Positions 11,201-27,070 of a stretch of DNA of 64,000 bases are shown here, in pieces. The translations under genes and the position numbers were made by a program. This stretch comes from Ampullaceana balthica (Eukaryota > Mollusca > Gastropoda > Lymnaeidae). The notes under the pieces were generated by a model. It made no database searches. It was not told the DNA's origin and saw only the letters and a program-made list of their open reading frames with translations. Numbering within the stretch: position 1 is the first letter of the stretch; every line of letters starts with the position of its first letter. The stretch spans positions 584,501-648,500 of the forward strand of contig CALYLW010000037.1 of NCBI GenBank assembly GCA_944989445.1. Direction: 5' to 3'.

Positions 11201-11752
11201 ATTAACGAAATGTCTACTGCTATCTATGACCAGCCGTAGCAGTAGTTTACTGGCTACTGTTAAGACTAGCCGTAAATGCTATGTGAATGTGACTATGTGC
11301 TTACAGTTACGACTAAAGCTGTATTTTAATTATGCTAATACTAATACTAAACATTAGTTCTTATAATCAAATTTCATTATTACTAGGTAAGGTGTCTATT
11401 TAACGACAAATAGTTATAATTTTTAAAAAGCATATTTTAACATGAGCATCTCTAGATGAAGTGATAGCCATATGGATGATTGATTGTCGTCAATACTGAT
11501 ATGTGGTTCGAACCCCGATGCCGGCGAATTTTAAATTTAAATTTTTTTTTAAAAACCACAATGAGGGTGCTGGTAATTGTAAATTTTGTACTACTTATTC
11601 TGAAAAGGGGAGATGTTGATTAAATATATTTTTAAAAATTTAGATTTTAGAATGAATACACACACTCCTGCCTGTAAATAAATATAAAGCCAGATCTATT
11701 AATATCATATATTATAATAGGTGTATTATATATATATGCCTATAAAGTAAAT

Positions 11753-11820
11753 GGGCCATCTATAAATGATGTCACACATCGTCACAAAAACTTAGACCCC
11801 CATCCAATATGATTTTAGTA
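11753..11820 (+). mobile_element. Solo end of the GGGCCATCTATAAATGATG element family
   Basis: GGGCCATCTATAAATGATGT followed by CACAAA and AGACCCCC is a diverged left end of the small TIR family at 43965-44377. No matching right end is seen nearby. Confidence 0.45.
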
Positions 11821-12469
11821 AATAATTGTTGTAACATTAATGTTCCTCTTTTGTTTTATGACTAGTTGGAGCAATAGCTTTATAATCTGAAGGCAGTTGG
11901 TTCAAGACCAAACAAAATCATAATGTTGAATACCTCCATGAGATTAGACTTTGACCTGTTATTCTAAAACACTTTATATTTTAGAATACTAGAAGGATTT
12001 GCATTACGGCAAGTTTTTAACTTAAACACATCTACATTGCCTTCGTGACATTGAAATTTAAGGCTTGGCTAAACAACATTAACCAAGGGTTACTGAAACA
12101 TTATTTTCTGGTTTTTAGTCCATTTGTCATTTGAAAAACATTTACATTGTCTTTAAATTTAACGTTCGTCTACTTTTTTGTGTTTTGTGTGTAGTGCACT
12201 ACATCTTGCAACTATTGAAACTGATGTCTCAAACAAATGAACATGACTTAATAAAATTAATTTATAGTTATACACGCTGTAAGGGTTGTCCACAATTTCT
12301 GTTTACATCCATTCCCAAACTCTCAGTCCTCAGACTGGTAGCCATTACATTATTTTCTGCTTTTGAGTCCATTCGAAAAACAATGTTTGTTTATTCAAAT
12401 GGAAGTTTTTGTTCATTCAAATGGGGATTGTTTTATTCATAAAATTATTTCTTATCTCTTTTTTCTTAG
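11821..12469. other. TVP23 upstream region
   Basis: No gene is visible. An open frame at 12131-12442 is hydrophobic but lacks a recognisable family and sits immediately upstream of the TVP23 coding start, so it is likely chance. A clean acceptor (TTTTTTCTTAG, ending 12469) directly before the coding exon implies a 5' untranslated exon somewhere upstream; its position is not determined. Confidence 0.4.
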
Positions 12470-12475
12470 GTCATA

Positions 12476-16566
<4,091 letters not shown>

Positions 16567-17028
16567 CAGGGTTTTTATATGATGATCTGATTCATTTGAT
16601 GCTATTTTAAAACTTACACTTAGGTGGTTAAAAATTAGGTCAATTTGTTTTCAAACATATAAGACTGAAAAAATGCGGAGTTTTAAAAAAAAAGGAAGTC
16701 AAAATTAAGGATTAAGCTGTTTTAATTTTTTACAATTCCATCTTTCGGATAAAGCTCATAGTTGGCATAAGTAGGTTTTCAAACTTGACATAAAACCTTA
16801 TCCCATATGTAAAAGTAGAATTGATGACTTGCTCTTTGTTTTCATAAAACAGTAGCGCTCATTTAAATATTCAAACTTAGTTAATAGCCAGGTAGTTTTT
16901 TAAGTTAACTTTTAAATAACTGTATTAAATGTTTACTAATGGGTGCAAAAACAATGTTTTGTGATTAGCAGTATCTTTGTATGCCAACTAGCTCTGCTGA
17001 TAGTAATGTTATTGCTGAAAGCTGTATT

Positions 17029-17034
17029 AATAAA
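17029..17034 (+). terminator. TVP23: Likely TVP23 polyadenylation signal
   Basis: This AATAAA lies about 460 bp beyond the TVP23 stop and is the first strong hexamer. Another AATAAA occurs at about 17106. Confidence 0.4.
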
Positions 17035-17119
17035 TTTTTTTTAAATACCTTGACTTCATTGTAATAAATGTAAGCATGCAAAATTTTACTAAATGATAAT
17101 TGTGCAATAAATGTTTTTC

Positions 17120-18377
17120 TTCTATATAAAAAAAATTGATAGATTAACAGCACTTGTAGGAGCTTTGCATAATTTAATAAAATAGTGGAACTGTTTTTCT
17201 CTAAATAAATTAAAAATATTTAAACCTTAATGGCATCACAACTATTAACAAATGAACAAATTAAAATATTTAAAAGTATTTTATTTATTCAACTGAGCTT
17301 ATTCATTCACCACATATTTCATTATTTTGTAAATTTAACTGAGAAATATGTTCATGTATACATGGAAAAGACCCCTGTACTTGGTAACATGTGATCAGTC
17401 ATGTGGATCCCATGATGTTTATATTCATTAAAAAAATATAATCTTGTATAAATATAATGTTTGAATGGCTTTACCATGCAAATTTCAATGAACCATATGA
17501 CTCACTGAAGTGGGGTACATTTTTTAAATTACCTTCATACCAAGAACAGAGTTCATAATTTAAAAAAGAACATTCCTTTAATTTAATTCAATTTTTATGG
17601 TTAACTAAGATATTTTATTTTTTAAAAGGTGCTTATCCTAAAAGTAAATTTTACTTTTGTTCAGTTATACGACACTATACTTTGAAGTGATAGATAGGGT
17701 AAGTGAAAGATAGGGTAAACTGAATGGTAAGATAATATTGCATTAAAAATTATAACTGTAATTAATAATATAATTTTAAGCATTAAATTAAGTCATGGTT
17801 TAGATATTTCATAATTACTTATTTTTCATCTGTTAAAAATATTCTTCGAGCACAAGTTTTTGAGGGTATTTATTCAAACGGGATTAATTTTTTTAACGTG
17901 AGTGGAGATACAGCTGTTGTATTGATTTCATATTGGCTAATTATATTCCAGTAAAATAATTTTTTTTAAAAATTTAGTTTTACTTCAATTAGAAATCCAA
18001 GCAGCATGATGTTTGGATGCCAATGCAAAAAAAAATCTACTTTGATTTAACTAAGTTGATTTTTGGTGTAATAGATCAGACTAGCATGAAAGTGTATGTG
18101 TAACTGAAGATTGTATTGATTTTGAATATGGGGAGTTTGCTCTTTTTGTAAATTAAAATATTGGTATTTTGTACAGTGTATGAAATTTAAATTTAAAAAA
18201 TAAAATTCTACTTCTAATACTTGTAACTTATTGTTTGCATTGAATGCATTTGGATAGAGTGCATTTTTACAACTAAGAAACTGAAAACACATTTATAAAT
18301 TTCACTTCACTCATCTCTTTAATCAAAAACAAATGACACAGACCAAAATAATGAAAAAGTCTAAGAAAAATAGACTT
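17120..18377. other. Gap between tail-to-tail TVP23 and PTCD1
   Basis: This AT-rich DNA has no recognisable gene. It should contain the PTCD1 3' untranslated region. On the minus strand an ATTAAA lies about 60 bp past the PTCD1 stop (plus-strand TTTAAT near 18316) and AATAAA near 17870. Confidence 0.4.
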
Positions 18378-21300
18378 TCACAAACTTTGTTTCTTAGCTT
18401 GGTTTTCTTGGTCAGTTTGTGAAGATTGAAAACCTTCCCATGGGTCTTTTGATTTCCTCATTTCTGTACGCATTAACCAAACTTTATAATAATTGAGAAA
18501 GTTCTGAAAGGACTGCTGATAAGCCTCTGATAAATAAAAGCTTGTTTTGTCTTTCATCTTTTCCTGTAAAGAAAAATGAAATAACCTTTGTGTTAACAAT
18601 CTGGGGGATTTCACTGATAAATGAATTTAAAACATAAGTTTTTTTTGGATCAGGGGAATATCAAATTAAGAAATGTTCTTAAACTTTATTATTTCATAGG
18701 AATATTTCAAAGTTATCCACTTTTAAAGCTAATCATATAAGTATATGCAAGTATGCATTTCATAGTTGGCCTTGAATTACGGCAACTTACTGCTTCTATT
18801 ATCTTCATTTTGGTCAAAGTTATTGAATTCTCAATGACTGCAATGGTCTCCTTGACAGGCTTCAAACAAAGCTGCTCCATAGTTTGGAGCATGTGAAGTT
18901 TGTAAACATAACTGGCTCGAGAGATACAAATAAAGTGGCCCATTATCTCTGCATTAGGTTCTAAGTTTGCTGCCTGAAATATTAACATTTTAAATGAACC
19001 AGTTAGTATTAAAAGAATTTATAATAATTGCAGGAACAGTTGAACCCGGCCTAGTGGTTTGCCAAAAAGTGTTGCGATAATCCTTGATTGAGATAAACGA
19101 AAACCAAAAAAGGAGGAAATATATCAAAATTGCGCTTGAAATTTCTTTATGTACACAATGTTCACTAATAAATATGAATGTGAATGCACATTTTAGGAGT
19201 TGTACAAAAAAGTGTTGCTGCAACTAGTCTGATGAATCATTGGCAATATTTAAATATTTTTTTTCACATGACCATCTTTTATGAATGAAACTCTGGGAAA
19301 AAAGTACTAGTGGGGTTATAATGTGGTTGAATGAATGGTGGCCATTGACAACTAGTCTGCGAACCGCACAGCTGCACATACTGTTATTTTATAACATCAA
19401 CACTCAAGGTTTTAGACATGTAAATTTAGTATATTACTAATTAAGATCATTTTGAAGCATAATAATATATATCAATTTTACATGTAATAGGCCATTTGTT
19501 TAATGAAGCCATTGGCAAGCCTCCCCAAGAAAAGCTATTGTCTTGTCTGGAAGACATATCCAAAAGACACCAGTTTCATCAGCATTAAAAATGTTATGCT
19601 TCTTAAAGCTATGCAAAGTTTGTGTATTTGAGATTTTAGCCATGGCCCCAACTTGTTCTTTTTCACCATCTTCTTGTGGCCAGGATGAAATTAAAGCTAA
19701 AGAGACATTATACCGAGCAAACAGCATACAGGACTCAGTACAATACCTCCATCCTGAAGGACCAAGCCAAAAAGGAAGAATTCAAGATCTCACTATCAAA
19801 TAAGTTCCAAGCCCTACACGAAATACTCGAAGACAAGACCACCGAAGGAAAGTGGCAAAGCATGAAAGAAACAGTCCAGCCAACATGCCACGAAGTGCTA
19901 GGAAACAGGAAACGGGAACACAAAGAATGGATAACAGCAGGTACACTGAGTAAAATAGAAGAAAGTAAAAGAAAGAAATCAGAAGTGAATAACAGCCGCA
20001 CCCGAGCACAGAAAAACAAGTCCCAGAAGGAGTATGCATATGCAAATAAGGAAGTTAAGAAAGGCATCAAGAGGGACAAGAAGGAATTTGTTGATAAACT
20101 TGCTAAAGAAGCAGAGGATGCAGCTCACCAGGGGAACATGAGGGAACTGTTTGATACCATTAAGACGCTGTCAGGGAAATTTAGCAAGGTAGAGAGACCA
20201 GTGAAGGATAAAATGGGAAACACCTTACCAAGTGAGGAGCAACAGAGAGGGAGATGGAAGGAGCACTTTTAAGGGCTCCTAAACAGGCGGGAACCAAGGA
20301 ATCCACCAGATATCCAACCAGCTGATAATGACTTGCTAATTGACTGCAATATTCCCACCAAAGAAGAGATTAGCGGGGCCATTAAACAACTCAGAAATGG
20401 AAAGGCTGCAGGACTTGATGACATCCCAAGCAGAGGCACTGAAGGCAGACTTGGAAACCAGTGTGGAAATGCTACACCCTCTGTTTATGAAGATATGGGA
20501 AGAGGAGCAAGTTCCTTCCGATTGGAAAGAGGGATACCTTATCAAGATCCCAAAAGAGGGATTTAAACTCCTGCTCGAACTACAGAGGGATCACCCTGCT
20601 ATCCATCCCAGGAAAGGTTTCCAGCCGTGCACTACTTGACAGGATGAAAAACGCTGCAGACCCTCTGTTGCAGGGACCAACAAGCTGGCTTTCGCACCAA
20701 CAGATCCTGCACTGACCAGATAGCAACACTGCGCATCATTCTAGAGCAGTCACTAGAGTGGAACTCGCCGCTCTATGTCAACTTTGTTGACTATGAAAAA
20801 GCCTTCGACAGTGTTGACAGGCAAACCCTGTGGAGATTGCTAATGCATTACGGGGTTACACAGAAGATTACGGATATAATCAGAAACATGTACGAAGGGA
20901 TAAACTGCCGAGTTGTCCATGGTCAGCAAGTGACAGATGCTTTCCAGGTGAAGACTGGTGTGAGACAAGGTTGCTTGCTGTCACCATTCCTGTTCCTGTT
21001 AGCCATTGACTGGGTGATGAAAACATCTACACAGCAGAAAGGGAATGGCATCCAATGGAACTTGTGGGATCAACTTGATGATGTTGACTTTGCTGATGAT
21101 CTTGCCCTTCTTGCACATACCCAACAACAGATGCAGGAGAAAACAAACATTGTCGCAGCCACTTCTGCTAGCATGGGTCTCAACATACACAAAGGGAAGA
21201 GTAAAATCCTCAAGGTTAATGCCACCAGTACATCACCCATTATGCTTGAAGGAGAAGCCCTCGAGGAGGTGGACAGTTTTGTTTACCTTGGCAGCGCGGT

Positions 21301-24300
21301 AGATAAACAAGGTGGTACAGATGCTGACGTCAAATTAAGGATCGGAAAAGCAAGAGTAGCCTTCCAGCAACTCAAGAATGTTTGGGTCTCCAAAAACTTA
21401 GGCAGCAAGTTAAAAGTAAGGATTTTTAACGCTATGGTGAAAACTGTGCTGCTATATGGAGCTGAGACATGGAGAACAACAGCCGTAAACCTGACCAGAA
21501 TCCAGTCCTTCATCAATTGTCTAAGAAGGATTCTCAGAATTCAATGGCCGGACAAAATCATCAACCGGGAACTGTGGCAGCAGACAAAACAGAAGCCCAT
21601 TGAGGAAGAGATTCTCCAGAAGCCGTGGAGGTCGATTGGTCATACACTAAGAAAACCTGCTTCTAAAAAATAAGGCAAGCCCTGAAATGGAACCCACAGG
21701 GTAAGCAGAAAAGAGGCCGTCCAAGACACTTGGTGCCGAGAATTGGAGACAGACATCAAGAGAATTGGCCATGAATGGAAGATCCTGGAGAAGCTGGCCC
21801 AGGATAGAGATGCCTGGAGGTCTCTCGCAGGTGGCCTATGCCCTTGGAGGAATCGCAGACGCCGACGACGATCGGTGGATGCCCCTCATGGACGAGAAGG
21901 CTCAACAACTCTCTCAGCAAATTGCTTTGAAGGCAATGTTGTGTCTCATTTAAAAACAATGCAGCCACCCATAACTAGCTTTAAAGTTTGGGTGTCCAAA
22001 CTTTGCTGTAAGGATGTCAGACTTCTCCATCAGCATGGGGCCACTGATGGAAAGAGAGTGTAACAAATTTAACAACAGCCCCAGTGTTATTAAAGGCGCT
22101 TTCCAGTCACTTTCACTTGCGATAGCTCTCCTGCATGGTGCCTGGCAATCGAGTGTGATAACCAAGGTTAAGTGGCAAATTTGATCCACTTTTGTGCTTG
22201 AGATTTAAGAAGAAAAAAATATCAACATAACTGATTAGAAAATGACAAGACAAAGAGAGCCCCAACTTTAAAACATAAAAGACAGTGAGTTAACAGAGGT
22301 CAAGAAGATAGGGTTCACTGTATTTCTTTATTGTAGAAATATCCCTTCACTCGATGCCTTCCATAGATTTACATTTCAAGTCAAATAATTTGTTATTCAC
22401 AAAAAATCAATAATAATTACTTAAAGTTAAAGGGATTAGCCATCGTATTAAGATGTGGCTAAGATGATTACAAATAAAGATTTAAATACCCTCATGTCCT
22501 CAATAAGCTTGTGGGCTTGACTTTCTTTATGGCATGTAAGTGCCAAGGCAGCATAGGTCCTCATGTTAGGAGTCAAGTTTAGTTTGGACATGATTGGAAG
22601 AAGTGCCTGCCGGAAGATAACATCACAAAATAGTTATCTTAGGATGATGAATGACGGAAGCTTGAAATATAAATAAATCAGACCTGTTATAAAAATTTTG
22701 GTTCGGTCACACTGATATAAACATTTAACAAATCCACAATAATCATCTATAATAATAAAAGACAATTTTCTGTCCGTTCTGTCCGGTCCTCGATAGCGAT
22801 TGGTCCCTCAGACTCCCACAGCCAATCACTAGCGGAGAAAAATTAAATCTCATTTACATATTGAACAAATTTACGCTGACGTTCAAAACGAGTCATCTTT
22901 GGTTCAGTATATTTTCCAAGACTTTATTTTGAACGGTGCCCGTTGAGATTTATTGTAAAAAACTTTCTTTTCATGGGCTATTTATTATAACTATAATGGT
23001 TAGTATTTTTGACGTGATACACATGTATTGCCGGTCGAGACGGCGGGTCTCTCGACAAACCGCAGTGTGTGGGGGGGGGGAGGTAGGGTCTCTGGACAGA
23101 CGGGTGGGGGGAGGAAGGGTCTCTGGACAGACCGTGGTGTGTGGGGAGGTAGGATCTCTGGACAAAGCCTCTGGTTGAAATGACAACTGGTGACGTTTCA
23201 TTTGCATTTTGGAGTCAGTTGATATGCATGTTGTGATGTCCTATCATGAACTTCACAGGTCACCCTACACTTATTTCCGTCCTTGAACAGGCTTTGTTGC
23301 TAGTGTGATATAACTTATTTTAACTGGCACACATAATGAAGCAAAAATAAATTTCATTTGGTTCTTTTAACTTTCTGCCATAGTTTGAAATTAGAATATA
23401 ATTATCTTACACATATGGAAAAAATGATTCAAGATTACAACAGTCGCAAAGACTTTATATATTACCGTATTTATTCATGTATAGCGCGCAAAATTTTATA
23501 CAGAAAACAACTACCAAAAGGGTAGATGCGCGATATACACGAGGTTTTACACAGACCAATTTTTAATAAAATTTATACAATTTTCAACCAAAAATTTAGG
23601 GTGCACGCTATACACGAATAAATACGGTACTTTAAAAAATTCTTCAAAGTTAAGGCAATACTTTCCATTCCAAAATAATTTCTGAACATTATCAGCAAAC
23701 AATGATTATAAAATGAGAACTAACCATGGCAGTATCACTTTTATGTCTCTTATTTCGTCTCATCATGATATCATTTAACAGATCTGTATCTGGAGTGATT
23801 CCATTGGCTTCCATGCAAGTTAAAAGTTCAAACTCACTGACTTCATTTTCAGGTAAACATGCCAGAATTAGAGAAAATGTTTTTACATCCGGCTGGGCAC
23901 CAACTTCATTCATGTGTGTAACTAGCTTTTCCAAACCCCCGAGGGCTGCTAATCGACCTTGGGGATTTTTCAGTTCTTTCACTGATATTTTCTTTGACAA
24001 ATCTGGCTGCAAGGCCTTATCTGCATTTGCTGTTGTAACAACTTCAGAATATAACTGGCTTGTCACATCTTGCTTTGAACTTTTACACAACTTATGGCTC
24101 TCCTCAGACTGTGTTGCTGAAGTCAATTCACGCATGTCCCTGACATTGATGTGTTCAGAACTGTCATTGTTACTAGTTGCAAAAACCACAGTGTGTTGAT
24201 CACGACCCTGAGGAAGTTTAACCATTTCTTTTTTATTGGCCTTCAAATCCATCTTTGGTTGAGGATTTGAAGACCCAGCTGTCAAACGATTTCCATGGGG

Positions 24301-27070
24301 TTGGACGGTCTTGTCCCGCCAGGATTTCATTACAGCTCCATCACCAAGGATGCAAGGGTCTTCGCTTGAAATGACATCTGGTAAACTTAGACCTATAGAC
24401 TTGGTGAAGTTTGTTGTGTCACCCACACCACAGTCTCTAGCACATCTTAGTAACAGATTATATGTGTTTGTAGCTGGCTTAACTCTGTAAACATTTAGCT
24501 TTTGCCAGACCTAGAGGAAATGTTAAAAGAAAAAAAAGGTCATATTATATATTAGAATTAAAATTAGCATGAAAGAAATGCCACAAGACATAACGAAAGA
24601 AGGCACAGTCATTATTAATTCTTTAAATACATTTCCTGGATTGATCTATAATTAGGAACACTTTTATAATATAGCTGGACATGTAAAAAAAAAGAATTTA
24701 AAAAAAAGGCAGAGAATATATTAGAACAATTTTAATTTACAAAAAGCAAAGAATATTGTAGATGGTCTAGTACAGTGGTTCCCAACCTTTTTTGGTTGGC
24801 GACATCTTTTTAAATAAGTCTTGTGACCAGCGACCCCATGAAATTTAAATAAGTCATTTTCAATAGAGTTTTTACAAAATAGAGCAATTTGCATTATAGT
24901 GAATATTTTTTAGTCGAAAGTTGGCGACCCCCAGAAAACCCGTCGCGACCCCACAGGTTGGGAACCGCTGGTCTAGTAAATCGATCAACTTTATGAAAAT
25001 ATTTGAACCTGTAAAGCCCTTAGGAAGCCCTTTTGCTTGTCCGCTGCACATGCAATAAGAAGGTGATTAAAACAATCAGAGTCTAGCCTTGCCCAAGTGG
25101 AGGCTTTGTCCATTAATGTAAATGCCATAGGAAAATCTCCACACAAGGCAAATGCCTTCATTGCAGCCTTAATTGTAAAGAGGTTGGGTTTGATTCCTTC
25201 ATCTTGTAAATAATGGAGAAGATCTTGGGCTTTGCGCAAGCCATCAGCTGGGTATGGGGAGTTAGCACAGGCATTGAAGAGACTTGTATAGATATGATCC
25301 TCTGGATCAAGGCCCAAGTGTTTCATCTACAATCAAGAAGAGAAGTATTATGAAATTCTTGATCAAGTAACATTTTATTTTCTTCTTTAGCACAATTTTA
25401 ATAGCATAAGTAACAATGAAAAATATATGATTGACAACTTGAGTCAATCTATTTATATATCCCTAAAAGAATATCTTACATTTCATTTTTAACCTGCACA
25501 AATAATGTTAAATTTCAACTTTATATTAATTTGTCCAAAAAATTACCATCAACTTTCAGTTTTAGTTTTTATCATTTTTAGTTAGAAAGATAAAAATGTT
25601 TTAAATATTTTTTAGTCGAAATGAGCTAATGAGATTTTGCATAGTCATAGACTTACCGGAGTATAGAAATGTTATTATTCTTACCTTAGTGTAAAGTTCA
25701 AAGGCTTTTTTGGTGTATCCCACTCTGCCCACAATACCAATTAAAGTAATGAAAGTTCGTTTGTTGGGCATAACTCGATCCCTAAGCATCATTATGTCTT
25801 CAAACATAGATATTGCTTCTTTGATCTAAAAAAAATTAATAAATTACATTAACATTTCTTTTAAGGATTAAAAAAAAACTATGGATGAATATATAACATT
25901 ACAGTTACTGTCTTGAAATAGTAAATATTTTTAAAACATCTACTTTTTGTTTGAAGCAAAATTTAAGTTAGTGGCCTACAATAATGCAGCAACAAAATTC
26001 ATTAAAAATATTATGTCTATAATACCAGCTGTAAAATAAAAGTCTCCCACCTTGCCTTCACGACCTAAAATAGACATTTTTCTTGTGTAGTAGAAAGCGT
26101 TCTTTCCTATCCTGCCTTCCCTGGTTAAAGGAATGTCCAATCTAGGATCTCTGGGTTCATCCTTATCCTCTGGAAGTGCTTCTTCTATTCTAAATAATAT
26201 TTTTTAGCATTATAACATTAATTAACTTTACAAAGAAAATCATTGGAAAAAAAATCAATAAATACTTGCCTGTTGAATATATACTAATTTCTTGAATGTA
26301 CATACATATCAAAACATGGGGTGAGCCAGAACCTTTTGACAGTGAGCATGATTTTATTGTATTGATTTTAAAAACAATTTATTAACTGATTTTATAATGG
26401 AGAGTATGAACAAAAATGGTTGTCATTCAATGCATGTTGATAAGCACTGTATTGAACTAGAAGACTAAAGTGGCAGGTAATCATCATAAATCTTAATTAA
26501 AATGTTTTCTATACACACAGAGTTTCTCAAACACACATTGTGACAGTAATAAATTAATGGCATTTACCTTTCATTAGGGTCTCTTAAATTCTTCTTTGAT
26601 GACCCTGTTACCAGTGTTCCAAAAACATCACCAGAAAGCAAATTTTGTTTTCCATGAACCTTTAGAGCATCATCTTGTGCAATAGGTGTAGTGGATAGAT
26701 GACTTAGCCATGTCCTTTTATAATATGCTGATGGTGAAAAATTGCTTTTATTCCTGGGTTTGAAGGACTCTATTTTGTCAGAAGAATCCTCTGAGATTTC
26801 AGTATTATTTGGCTCTGATGTGATTAATGCTGATTTTTTATCACTAAAAAACTCTGTTGGTTTGGCAGAATTTAATGCTTTCTGCTGATTCTTTTTAAAA
26901 TTAGTAGTTTGATTTTTTTCATAGCAAATTTGGCTTGTAGAGAAGTTTGAAGTCAACATATTTAAGTTAAAATGCAATATTTTCCTGTTAAAGGTGAATA
27001 TATTATGTCTTCCAGATAACATTAATAATTGTGCATGAGCCATGCTGAGAAGTGAAAAATATGTTGCCAT
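18378..27070 (-). CDS. PTCD1: PTCD1-like mitochondrial pentatricopeptide repeat protein, eight exons
   Basis: Exons are 27070-26568, 26189-26051, 25825-25685, 25326-25009, 24510-23725, 22606-22490, 18973-18791 and 18563-18378. All phases match, and all junctions after the first are phase 0. The product is 790 residues (human PTCD1 has 700). The N-terminus has a basic/hydrophobic presequence. The GKNAFYYTRKMSILGREGK block is typical of PTCD1. Tandem PPR helices follow at about 195-405 (PNKRTFITLIGIVGRVG, DHIYTSLFNACANS, KPATNTYNLLLRCARDC), then a long Ser/Lys-rich linker and further PPR-like units from about 580 (QPDVKTFSLILACLPE, TPNMRTYAALALTCHKE). PTCD1 acts in the mitochondrial matrix on leucine tRNAs, 16S rRNA and ribosome assembly. 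The extra length sits mainly in exon 5. Introns carry Tigger, LINE, hAT and TA-type elements. The gene appears intact. Confidence 0.93.
19037..22320 (-). mobile_element. Tigger (pogo) DNA transposon, interrupted by a LINE
   Basis: The ends are CAGTTGAACCCGG at 19037 and GGGTTCACTG ending at 22320, followed by TA. On the minus strand, about 22190-21950 encodes part of a CENP-B-type helix-turn-helix (SISGPMLMEKSDILTAKFGH, then NFKASYGWLHCFK). About 19727-19500 encodes the start of the DDE domain (HNIFNADETGVFWICLPDKT). The two parts are separated by the LINE at about 19690-21930, and part of the transposase between them is missing. It lies in PTCD1 intron 6, in the same orientation as the gene. 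Confidence 0.85.
19690..21930 (+). pseudogene. 5'-truncated LINE with reverse transcriptase, inactive
   Basis: The plus strand encodes a linker (YNTSILKDQAKKEEFKISL; GRWKEHF), the start of a reverse transcriptase (PTKEEISGAIKQLRNGKAAG), a frameshifted middle with the catalytic FADD box (VDFADDLALLAH at about 21090), a thumb/connector (SFVYLGSAVDKQGGTDADVK; LLYGAETWRT), and a C-terminal IGHTLRKP / AQDRDAW block. No endonuclease domain is present upstream. Frameshifts near 20270, 20570 and 21670 and the stop after KPASKK make it inactive. Such LYGAETW elements are common in molluscs, flatworms and cnidarians; the exact clade (RTE versus I/Nimb) is not resolved. It is inserted in the Tigger element. 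Confidence 0.85.
23035..23175 (+). repeat. GC-rich minisatellite, period about 38-45 bp
   Basis: Three to four imperfect copies of a unit containing GGTCTCTGGACAGAC followed by a G-rich tract lie in PTCD1 intron 5. Plus-strand G-runs reach nine bases. Confidence 0.75.
23465..23627. mobile_element. 163-bp TA-flanked MITE in PTCD1 intron 5
   Basis: The left end CCGTATTTATTCATGTATAG and the right end, whose complement reads CCGTATTTATTCGTGTATAG, differ at one position over 20 bases. TA flanks both sides. It is nearly palindromic, so it would fold into a long hairpin, as mariner-type MITEs do. Confidence 0.8.
24773..24970. mobile_element. 198-bp hAT MITE with perfect 8-bp TSD, PTCD1 intron 4
   Basis: The ends CAGTGGTTCCCAACCTTT and AGGTTGGGAACCGCTG are inverted repeats. 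The flanks are identical 8-mers GTCTAGTA (24765-24772 and 24971-24978), the classic hAT target duplication. No ORF is present. Confidence 0.92.

Noticed and set aside
11420..11530. Possible tRNA gene or SINE head with GGTTCGAACCCC
   Set aside because: The B box is good, but no A box at correct spacing and no acceptor stem could be folded, and no body matching the two SINE families follows.
12131..12442. 103-codon hydrophobic frame directly upstream of TVP23
   Set aside because: It has a non-ATG opening, low-complexity AT-rich composition and no family features, and the TVP23 coding start with its own acceptor is clear without it.
19735..20079. Hydrophobic minus-strand frame within LINE copy 1
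   Set aside because: It is antisense to the Lys/Glu-rich LINE linker, which explains its Leu/Phe/Ser bias.
22936..23207. Gly/Arg- and Pro/Thr-rich frames on both strands
   Set aside because: They are products of the GC-rich minisatellite at 23035-23175.
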